Source of the DNA: WRGA01 sp031553395
GTDB lineage: Bacteria; Bacteroidota; Bacteroidia; Bacteroidales; WRGA01
Direction: 5' to 3'
DNA: 64,000 bases
Assembly: GCA_031553395.1 (NCBI GenBank)
Contig: JAVBLR010000001.1
Span: forward strand, 248,001 to 312,000
The stretch's first letter is position 1, and each line of letters starts with the position of its first letter. Of this stretch, positions 51,117 to 59,600 are shown piece by piece. The notes beneath the pieces were generated by a model, which worked only from the letters and a program-made list of their open reading frames with translations, was not told where the DNA came from and did not search any database. The position numbers and the translations under genes are program-made.

Positions 51117-53678
51117 ATGAAGTATAGGATTACATTCTTAGTTGCTTGTTTACTATTTACGGGTTTAATAACCGGACAAAATACAATAATAAAAGGATTT
51201 ATAACAGATTCTATCTCAGGAGAAAGATTGGATTATGCCTCTATATCAATTGAAGGAACAACCATTGGAACAACCACCGATTCAAACGGTAATTTTACAT
51301 TATCAACCGATTCAAAAACAAAAGGGCTGTTAAGAGTTTTTTTCATGGGTTATAATGAAAAAATAGTAAAATTCACGCCAGGAAAAACAAATACACTTAC
51401 CATACAATTAGTACCCACATCATTTACATTGCCTGAAGTAGTTATCAGACCGGGAAAAGAAAAGTACAGTAAAAAAGATAATCCGGCTGTGATATTTGCA
51501 AAAAATGTAATTGCTTCAAGAAACCGGAATAACCCGTTAAATCACGAATATTTCCAGTACGACCATTATCAGAAGATAGTTTTGGCTGCCAATGATTATC
51601 AGGCCAAGCCAAAACGGGAAGATGGAAAAATAAGGAAATTAGACTTCCTTTCGGATTATGTCGACACCTTGAATACAGGTAAAACTATCCTTCCTTTATC
51701 CGAAAAAGAAAAAATAGAAACTGTTTATTACAGGAAAGAACCCAAAAGTGAAAGGCGGGTAGTAAAAGGATTTAAATCTGCCGGAGTAGATGATTTTCTG
51801 TCCCATGATGGTGTTCAGCAGTTTTTGGAAGAGGTTTTTCATGAAATGAATATTTTTCAGAATGATATTCCATTGCTTCAACTCAGGTTTGTAAGCCCTC
51901 TTTCTACTATAGGTCCCGATTATTATAAGTACTATTTAAGAGACACTATAGTTGTAGACGGAGAGCTTTGTGCAAACCTGGAATTTGCTCCTTTTAATTC
52001 CGAATCTTTTGGCTTTACAGGCTATTTATTTGTAACGCTTGATTCGACATTTTTTGTAAAAAAAGCATTGATATATGTGCCAAGAACCATTAATCTGAAT
52101 TATACAAAAAACATGAGTATAGAGCAGGAATATAAGCGTACAGATGATGGAACAAGGCTTATCATAAAAGATGATATAAATGTAGATTTTAAACTGTCTG
52201 AAAAATCAAAAGGTTTGTATGCCAGACGTCTAAGTGTATATACGAATCAGTCATTTAGTCCACCGGATGATGAAGATATTTTCAAACAAAGCAATCCTGT
52301 TATTGTGTTGGATGATGCTAAGAAAATGAAAGAAGATTTTTGGAAATCAATTCGCCCGGCTGATGCAGTTAAACGAAATCCGAATACAGTAGCCAAATTA
52401 ATGGCTCAATTACGTACTATTCCGGTATTCAGTATAACAGAAAAAGCTGTTTCCATTCTTGCATCCGGGTATATTCCAACGAATGGAGATAAAGAGAAAA
52501 GTAAATTTGAGATTGGACCGGCAAATACTTTTATTAGCGGCAATGCAATTGAAGGCGCTCGTTTCCGTATGGGAGGAAGTACAACTACCGCTTTTAATAA
52601 AAGATTGTTTTTGGAGGGATATGGAGCATACGGAACCAAAGATGAAATATTCAAATATGATGGATTAATCGAATATTCCTTTAATGATAAAAAGGAATAC
52701 CGGAGAGAATTTCCTCTTCGTTCTATCCGTGCAGAGTATAATTATGATATTAATCAACTGGGACAACATTATATGTACACCAGTAAAGATAATGTATTTA
52801 TTGCTTGGAAACGACAAAAAGATGATCGTGCCACTTATTTACGAAATGCCGAATTAACTTTTAGTAGCGAGTACTATAATGGAATAGGATATAATATCAT
52901 TGCCCGGAATATGAAAGAATATTCGACAGAATATGCCGTATTTGATGAAATTGGGGCAGATGGGCAAATTACGCCGTTGAATTCTTACACAATGAGTGAA
53001 TTGGAGTTCAGGTTTCGGTATGCGCCACATGAAAAATTCTATCAAACCCGTAATTTAAGGTATCCAATTACATTTGATGTTCCGATATTCAATCTTAGCC
53101 ATGTAACAGCTCAGAAAGGTTTTTTGGGTTCTTCTTACACCTACAATCGCACGGATTTCAGATTTGAAAGGCGTTTTTGGTTTTCGGCATTTGGTTACGT
53201 CGATTTTATAGGGAAAGCCGGTAAAGTTTGGAATAAAGTTCCTTATCCATTATTGGTAATACCTAATGCCAATCTTTCTTATACCATTCAGCCAGAGTCA
53301 TATACAAATATGAATGCGATGGAATTCTTGAGTGATGAGTATTTATCATGGGATGCAACTTATTATATGAATGGGCTTATACTGAATCGATTGCCGTTAA
53401 TTAAAAAGTTGAGATGTAGGGAAGTAATTTCTTTCCGCGGTTTGTATGGAAATTTAACAGATAAAAATAACCCTGCTATCAATGGCGAAGGCCTATTTCA
53501 ATTTCCGGCAGGTTCCTACGCTATGGACGGAAATAGTACACCTTACATGGAAATGGGTGTTGGAATAGAAAATATACTTAATTTTATCCGGTTAGATTAT
53601 GTTTGGAGATTAACATACAGAGATAATCCCAATATACAGAAAACAGGTGTTCGTTTTGCTGTAAAATTCTCATTTTAA
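51117..53678 (+). CDS. DUF5686 and carboxypeptidase-regulatory-like outer-membrane protein
   Basis: 853 residues. Signal peptide KYRITFLVACLLFTGLITGQ. Residues ~22-105 are a carboxypeptidase-regulatory-like (CarboxypepD_reg) beta domain: IKGFITDSISGERLDYASISIEG, GTTTDSNGNFTL. The remainder is the Bacteroidota DUF5686 region, a middle domain then many amphipathic strands ending ...NIQKTGVRFAVKFSF, a typical barrel end. It lacks a TonB-dependent receptor plug. Function unknown; found throughout the phylum, so probably general envelope physiology. Convergent with the next gene through a hairpin. Confidence 0.88.
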   Translation: MKYRITFLVACLLFTGLITGQNTIIKGFITDSISGERLDYASISIEGTTIGTTTDSNGNFTLSTDSKTKGLLRVFFMGYNEKIVKFTPGKTNTLTIQLVPTSFTLPEVVIRPGKEKYSKKDNPAVIFAKNVIASRNRNNPLNHEYFQYDHYQKIVLAANDYQAKPKREDGKIRKLDFLSDYVDTLNTGKTILPLSEKEKIETVYYRKEPKSERRVVKGFKSAGVDDFLSHDGVQQFLEEVFHEMNIFQNDIPLLQLRFVSPLSTIGPDYYKYYLRDTIVVDGELCANLEFAPFNSESFGFTGYLFVTLDSTFFVKKALIYVPRTINLNYTKNMSIEQEYKRTDDGTRLIIKDDINVDFKLSEKSKGLYARRLSVYTNQSFSPPDDEDIFKQSNPVIVLDDAKKMKEDFWKSIRPADAVKRNPNTVAKLMAQLRTIPVFSITEKAVSILASGYIPTNGDKEKSKFEIGPANTFISGNAIEGARFRMGGSTTTAFNKRLFLEGYGAYGTKDEIFKYDGLIEYSFNDKKEYRREFPLRSIRAEYNYDINQLGQHYMYTSKDNVFIAWKRQKDDRATYLRNAELTFSSEYYNGIGYNIIARNMKEYSTEYAVFDEIGADGQITPLNSYTMSELEFRFRYAPHEKFYQTRNLRYPITFDVPIFNLSHVTAQKGFLGSSYTYNRTDFRFERRFWFSAFGYVDFIGKAGKVWNKVPYPLLVIPNANLSYTIQPESYTNMNAMEFLSDEYLSWDATYYMNGLILNRLPLIKKLRCREVISFRGLYGNLTDKNNPAINGEGLFQFPAGSYAMDGNSTPYMEMGVGIENILNFIRLDYVWRLTYRDNPNIQKTGVRFAVKFSF

Positions 53679-53681
53679 AAT

Positions 53682-53722
53682 AATGAAAGTTGAAAATGAT
53701 TGATTCATTTTCAACTTTCATT
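53682..53722. terminator. Bidirectional terminator between convergent genes
   Basis: An 18-bp perfect inverted repeat, 53682-53699 against 53705-53722 (AATGAAAGTTGAAAATGA and its complement), with a 5-nt loop. Confidence 0.92.
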
Positions 53723-53739
53723 TGTTAAAAAATTACACT

Positions 53740-55056
53740 TTACTGTGGTTTCGCAAATTCGACCATGTTTTTGAAACTGCCGTCTTCATTAAAGGAAATC
53801 ATATACTTCCTGTCCACATTTATTATGTATCCATTTTGGTCGTGAAAGAGAGAATAAATTGCTTTGTTCTCATAGTTTTTGTTCAGGTAATCAATGGTTA
53901 CAGCCGGAAGTTTTTCAACGATCTTTGAAGGTAAGCTCAGATAAACCGCAGCTCCGTTTTCTATACGAAAAGTATTGATCCTAGTCCAATTGCCATCCAT
54001 ATCCGTTTCAACGGTAATATCATGATCTTCGCCTTCATATAAAAACGTATAATCGTACACATAAGCACCTACAAGTGTGATTCCGTTCGGATATACATGT
54101 TTGTATGACCCAGTGAAATAATCCGATACCAGTTTGTTCGGCTTTTCAACAGGAGGAGGAACAATACCCGTATTTTCGTTTACCAGTAAATCTTTATTTT
54201 TGAAACGGAAACCATAATTTCCGTTCCCGTAAGAGGCCATAATTCGTATTCCTCCCAAATTACTTTGGTTTTTAAAAGCGTCGGAAATACTTGCCGACAT
54301 TTCATTTTCGGTTATTGTGCCCAATAATGTTTCGGCGCCGGATGTGTTACTTACTAAGTCATTTATTTCAGCATGTATCCAATCTGCATTTTCATCGAAA
54401 CTGATAGTCAATACATTTCCCATAAACAGGCGATAAGCTGTTCCTTCCGTTTCAGTCAGTTTGAATATATTTCCTATTATACTTTCCGATGTGATTCGAT
54501 TGCGTGTCAAAAAATCCGTGATTTTCGACAATATTTTATCATCCGTAATATTCGCTTCAGCCAATGTTGTACCACTGTATGCAAGCAATTGAGTTTGAGC
54601 GTATCTTTTTGTTCCGTTATCCAATGTAATTATTATAGTGTGATCATAAAAAGGCGAAAGTGATGTAATCTTTGCTTGAGGTTCTTTTCTGATCAAACAT
54701 TGATAAACATATTCGTCCAATATGTCGGTAGCAGACGACGGAATTCCATCTTTGGCCGATATATTAACCCAATTTCCGCCAGAATTAAAAGCAACATAAA
54801 TATTTCCTTCCAAAAGTGCATATAGGCTTGCGGTTTCTTTACTTGTTCCCCCTCCTGTTGATCGCAATTCCGAAAATGTGGGAGGTTCATAACTGACGGA
54901 AATTATCTTATTATCGGGAAAGTATTGAGCCAAAAACTCCTGGGAGGAAAGAGACAAATCTTCAATCTGTGGGTTTGACGGATTGTCATCATCGTTGCAA
55001 CTGCCGAGAGTAATTATAACTGTCAGCAAAAATAAAATCAAATTCTTTTTTTTCAT
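53740..55056 (-). CDS. Lipoprotein with PepSY-like (DUF2874-type) repeats
   Basis: 438 residues. Lipobox VIITLGSC (Cys at residue 20). Several domains of the PepSY-like kind follow, recognisable by acidic strands such as YIVAFNSGGNWVNIS-like (IYVAFNSGGNWVNIS), VLTISFDENADWIHAEIND, ITVETDMDGNWTRIN and YMISFNEDGSFKNM. Each ends a ~90-residue repeat that starts with a helix of the type LPAVTIDYLNKNYENKAI. Such periplasmic or surface proteins are common in Bacteroidota with unknown targets. Confidence 0.78.
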   Translation of the reverse strand: MKKKNLILFLLTVIITLGSCNDDDNPSNPQIEDLSLSSQEFLAQYFPDNKIISVSYEPPTFSELRSTGGGTSKETASLYALLEGNIYVAFNSGGNWVNISAKDGIPSSATDILDEYVYQCLIRKEPQAKITSLSPFYDHTIIITLDNGTKRYAQTQLLAYSGTTLAEANITDDKILSKITDFLTRNRITSESIIGNIFKLTETEGTAYRLFMGNVLTISFDENADWIHAEINDLVSNTSGAETLLGTITENEMSASISDAFKNQSNLGGIRIMASYGNGNYGFRFKNKDLLVNENTGIVPPPVEKPNKLVSDYFTGSYKHVYPNGITLVGAYVYDYTFLYEGEDHDITVETDMDGNWTRINTFRIENGAAVYLSLPSKIVEKLPAVTIDYLNKNYENKAIYSLFHDQNGYIINVDRKYMISFNEDGSFKNMVEFAKPQ

Positions 55057-55251
55057 ATTGAAGGATATTATACATTTCTATGTTATTTTGACACATAGAA
55101 AAATTGAGTCCCAAAATTAGCTTATTTCGGTGGTAGAACCTTATTTGGAGCAGAAAATATAATCGGAATTAATAAATTTTAAGCCAATAAAATACTTGCC
55201 AAATCAAAATCTAACAATGAGGTTGATAGGTAAACAGTCTATAGTAATTGC
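55057..55251. other. Intergenic region, nothing recognised
   Basis: 195 bp between two minus-strand genes. No hairpin or promoter box of good quality was found. Confidence 0.4.
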
Positions 55252-55950
55252 TTAATCAACAATAATACCCCGCATTTTTAAATTATATATAAAATAACTT
55301 TCGGGAATATTTTTATCCGATTTATTCAAATAGTAATAAAGTGTTTCAGTATGGTCATTTAAGTTGTAGACATTAATGTAGTATTTTTCATCATCTTCAA
55401 AACTTACAATACAAAATACAGTATCATTAACCCAGAAAGCAGCATCGGCAATGCTGGATATTCCCCGAAATGATATCATTTTGTTTAATTTATTTGCACA
55501 ATCGATAAAACGAATTTCTTGGCAATCATCCGAACCTTCATAATGCCATTTACCATCGGCTTTTTTCTCGAAGATAGATCTTCTCTCAAACATATCGATA
55601 TAACGTTCTTTGTTGGGAGAATAATCTCTTAATTCGGGAGTATATTTTTCACAAAGTTCGGGATTGAATTTTTCATAATAGATACTCAACGCATCATCTG
55701 GCTTTGATAGGTCTATTTTTGTTACTTCTTTCAATCTGAATTTTGATAAATTAATCACGTAGAAGTCAAGCCAATTCTTAAGAACCGGTTCATATTCTTT
55801 TACGAAGTTAGTTTCCATAAAAGGATAGTCCGGATGTTGTATTTCATCCTCGAAATTAGTCGTTTGTGCTTTTGTAATATAGATATTTCCGATTAGGAAT
55901 ATCAGTATAGTTATTATCAGATGATTATTCATTTTGTTATTCCTTTTCAT
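55252..55950 (-). CDS. Secreted protein of unknown function
   Basis: 232 residues. Signal peptide NHLIITILIFLIGNIYITKAQ. No recognised domain. An acidic N-terminal part with EIQHPDYPFMETNFVKEYEPVLKNWLDFY is followed by beta strands (FRGISSIADAAFWVNDTVFCIVSFED, YYINVYNLNDHTETLYYYLN) that may form a small propeller-like or Ig-like sheet. The start could be 55950 or 55932. It begins four bases after the DUF4269 stop codon, so the two are co-transcribed. Confidence 0.6.
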   Translation of the reverse strand: MKRNNKMNNHLIITILIFLIGNIYITKAQTTNFEDEIQHPDYPFMETNFVKEYEPVLKNWLDFYVINLSKFRLKEVTKIDLSKPDDALSIYYEKFNPELCEKYTPELRDYSPNKERYIDMFERRSIFEKKADGKWHYEGSDDCQEIRFIDCANKLNKMISFRGISSIADAAFWVNDTVFCIVSFEDDEKYYINVYNLNDHTETLYYYLNKSDKNIPESYFIYNLKMRGIIVD

Positions 55951-55953
55951 GCG

Positions 55954-56544
55954 TTATTTTATATTTTTCACATTTTGGTCATATGGAAACTCGCGTAAAA
56001 TATCATTGCCTTTGGTGAAGGTTTTTTCATGCTCGTTTTCATATTTTAATAGTTCCGTATATGGATTTCCTTCTATATTTAATAACATTGCAAATGCAGG
56101 CTCGGTTTTATATCCTTGCTTTTTGAGATTAATAATTTGTTTTCTGAATTCTTCTCCTTTTTCATTTAATAGCTGATATTCAATAAGCATGTGACGATAG
56201 GCAAATTGCTGCTTGGATGGGATATTTTGTCCAAAAACTTCAATTTCAAATTCATTTATATTGAAATTAGCAACAATTGAACCATCCTCTTTTTCATAAA
56301 CATGAAAACCCTTTTCTTTTTCAAAACTGGCATTTAAGGTACTTGTAAAATGTTCTTTGTTTGTAAAATAACAAATTATATCAATGTCGCTTGTTTCAAT
56401 GTCAATATTGATAGGAATTGTACCTACAACAATAGGAGAAAACTCTGTAAGCTTCAACAATATATTATTTTCCGTTAAAGTAGAATATGCTTTTCTTTGT
56501 TTTTTATTTCCTGATTTTAAATATGTTATATCAATAAAATTCAT
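55954..56544 (-). CDS. DUF4269 protein, nucleotidyltransferase-like
   Basis: 196 residues. VGTIPINIDIETSDIDIICYF matches the G[S/T]-x-D-x-D pattern of minimal nucleotidyltransferases (GTIPINID, then DIDII), and QNIPSKQQFAYRHMLIEYQLL is a DUF4269 landmark. It is therefore probably a nucleotidyltransferase-fold enzyme; the substrate is unknown. Cytoplasmic, no signal. It is upstream of and coupled to the secreted unknown at 55252. Confidence 0.82.
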   Translation of the reverse strand: MNFIDITYLKSGNKKQRKAYSTLTENNILLKLTEFSPIVVGTIPINIDIETSDIDIICYFTNKEHFTSTLNASFEKEKGFHVYEKEDGSIVANFNINEFEIEVFGQNIPSKQQFAYRHMLIEYQLLNEKGEEFRKQIINLKKQGYKTEPAFAMLLNIEGNPYTELLKYENEHEKTFTKGNDILREFPYDQNVKNIK

Positions 56545-56568
56545 TTAATATCTTCTACCTTTTTTTGA

Positions 56569-56616
56569 TTTGTTGCTTGTTATTGATTTTTATATTAATC
56601 AATAACAAACAACAAA
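56569..56616. repeat. 20-bp inverted repeat after the alpha-2-macroglobulin gene
   Basis: 56569-56588 pairs with 56597-56616 with one G-U type difference (core GTTATTGATT/AATCAATAAC). Units resemble the GTTATTG heptamers of 8991-9017. Probable terminator. Confidence 0.8.
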
Positions 56617-56636
56617 ATTCTTAACTCTTAATTCTT
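56616..56636. repeat. Three heptamers overlapping the end of the alpha-2-macroglobulin gene
   Basis: AATTCTT, AACTCTT and AATTCTT in register. The stop codon of the gene at 56628 lies inside the array, so the last codon(s) have been captured from it or by it. Confidence 0.75.
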
Positions 56637-59600
56637 AACTTGTACGCTTCCTCCTTCACTATGTGATACAAATTCAGGCGCATACATACACTGGATATTC
56701 GCAATTCCGGTAGAGTACTCTCCTACTCTATTTACCCAAACGGAATATTCGAAAACGTATGTTCCTTTCGGCAAATAATCAAAATAGAAATTCGTAGAAA
56801 CATCTTTATTATCTTGATAATAACCAACTTGTTCTTTCCAACGGAATCCGGATAGTTGTTCGGTTGGCTCGAAACAAGCAGCCCGAAGGTCTTTTAAGTG
56901 GACGTATTCCAAGTCTCTGTCTGTACGCACAGTTAACCGAATAATCGCCTTATCTCCAACTTTTAACAGATTAGTTGAAGTAACAGGCTCAATTGCTTTT
57001 CCTTTATCAGTTGTACGTTCTACAAATAGCAATTTTTCGACAGATAAAGCGCCACCTTGCTTGGTTATCTTATTCAAGTCTTCGAAATACTGCCAGTATA
57101 AAGCTCCCCAAGCAATACCTTCTCCGGTTTTTGTGGCAGTAACTTTGCCCATTTGAGAAGTTATTTCCTGTTTATCAAAACTTTGCTTGATATATCCTGT
57201 TCCAGCTTCCTCATTATTTGTATCAATCTTTTTATTGCCTAATTGAATATTTACATCATTTGAGTTTGAAAGTAGATTTTTTCCATTCAATAACAGTGCA
57301 TAAATAGCATTTACTGTCGAAGGAACCGCATCCCAAGCCTGCGTTTGCTTCTGTTTCAGCAACCAGATTTTCATTTCTTCCACATTGTCATTATTAGAAT
57401 TTCCAGCTTCGCTAAATGCTTCCAAAATAGTTGTTTGAACAGCAATTGCCGATTGATTCCAGAAATATCCCGAATTATTATTCGCCCAAAACATACCCAT
57501 TTCTTCATTCGTAGTCGAATGTTCTTTCAACGATTGAATCAATTCGGATGCAACAGCCGTTTTTCCTTCACGTTTGAAAAATATCGAAGCTTGAGCTTTT
57601 CCGTATAGAGTAAGTTTATTGCGATATTTCTCAGCTTGGCCAGAATAATATTTGTAGGCTTCCAATGCACCTTCGTAGAAAGGAATATCTTTATAGCAAC
57701 TTCTTACACAGAGGTAATACATTTGCATATCATTGATATACATTTCTTTATTCAAATCTTTTGTATTCTTTTTCAAAGAAGTATAATCTTTTACAATTTC
57801 CTTATCCAGATAATTCAATGCCTTGATTTGCATTTGTTTTTCCCTTTCTCCATATTCAACAGCATTTAGTTTAATCAAACGGTACATATTCTCCAAAATA
57901 TACGTCGAAACATAACGGCTTGGATACATACCTTTAAACCACATCCAACCTCCATTTTCGTTTTGTAAATCGGCTAATTTCTGTAACGCGTCTGAAGTAA
58001 GTTGTGATTGCCGGTTAATATCGAAAAGCAGAGATAATTGTTGTTTTTGTTCCGTTTCATTTTTAGCATCCAATACCCAAGGCGTTTCTTGCAACAGTAC
58101 CGATTTCAGTTCTTCGTTCTTTTCCAATGAAGATAACAATGTTTCTTTCGAACTACCTTGTTTTTGCCAAACATCAACCACTTTTTTAATTTCGGGGTTT
58201 GAGCGGGCAATATATCCGGCTAATGTATTCACATAGTAAGAAGAAAACCAACTAATTGCATTGTCAGAAGCCGGATTTGCCAATGAAGGTAAAGCCTGAA
58301 CAGCATACCAAGCCGGATTTCCTGTAAATTCCAATGTTAACCGGTAATTATCCAATGTAGTAGATTGATTATTAATTAATTTATCAAATGATTCGGTTTT
58401 CGTTTGATTGCTGCGAAGAGTTATTGGCATACTTTCAGTTACTAGAATTCGATTTGAAAGAACAGGTAGCAAATGTTGTTCTCCATCGCTGAATTGTTCA
58501 TTTTGGGCAATAACGCGGCAACCAACGATTTGAATACTTTCGGGAACAGTGAAAGTCCAATTGGCAGAAGTTGAACCGGCAGCATTTACGTTAAATGGCT
58601 GTTCTGCATTATCAACGGAGATTATAATTTTATCGTTTTCAGGATTAAATAATTCTAATTTTACCTTGCCCTGCAAATTCTTATCCGACAAATTCGAAAT
58701 CTTCGCAGAAATTGAAGTTTTATCCCCTTGACGCAAAAAGCGTGGCAGATTGGGAGTTACCATTAAATCCTTTTGAGTAACCGTTTCTTTAGTTATTTGT
58801 CCGAATTTCAAATCCTTTGTATGCGCCAATCCCATGAATTTCCAAGTTGTTGTACTTTCCGGAACGGTAAATGAAATTACAGTTTCTCCTTTTTCATTCG
58901 TTTTCAATTGAGGAAAGAAAAAAGCGGTTTCATTGAAATTTTGACGGATTTGAACTTCGGGTTTTTCCTGAGAACCACCTCCGGTATCTTGAACAGTTGC
59001 CTCTCGTAATTCGACATTACTGGCAAATCCTACTAATTTTGCTTGAGGAGCTGGAGCCATGGAAGAACCTACCGTTTCAACTTGTTTAACTTCATCTAAA
59101 ATAGCACCTTCTTCTGCCTTCATTGCCGTTCCTCTTATTCGTATATTCTGGTTCCTGTTATACATTCTCATCATAACATTTATCAATGCATCAAATTTGA
59201 AATCAGGAGTTTCCACATATTTACTGTCAAAACTTAAATAAGCGTTTTGTTGCCTGAAATCGTTTCCTTCATTGAAGTTATAATAATAGTACATCAATCC
59301 TTCTCTTGGATTAAATTGCCAAGAATGCGGTTGTATTTTATCCAAAGAAGCATCGTACATTCCTGCTAATAATTCGGCAACAGCCGGATTTGCGTTATCA
59401 TCTTTAACCGTTAATTTCCATTCTTCTTTTTGGCCGGGTTGCAATTTATTTCTGAAAACTTCAAATTTGAGATTCAGATTTTTACTTTCCATTTCTTTAT
59501 TTAAAGGAATTGTATTGGCAAAAACGGATTCATCTTTAATGTAGGTTAATGCTAATGTTACATTATCTCCATATTCAGCTTTATAAGGAATCAACAATTT

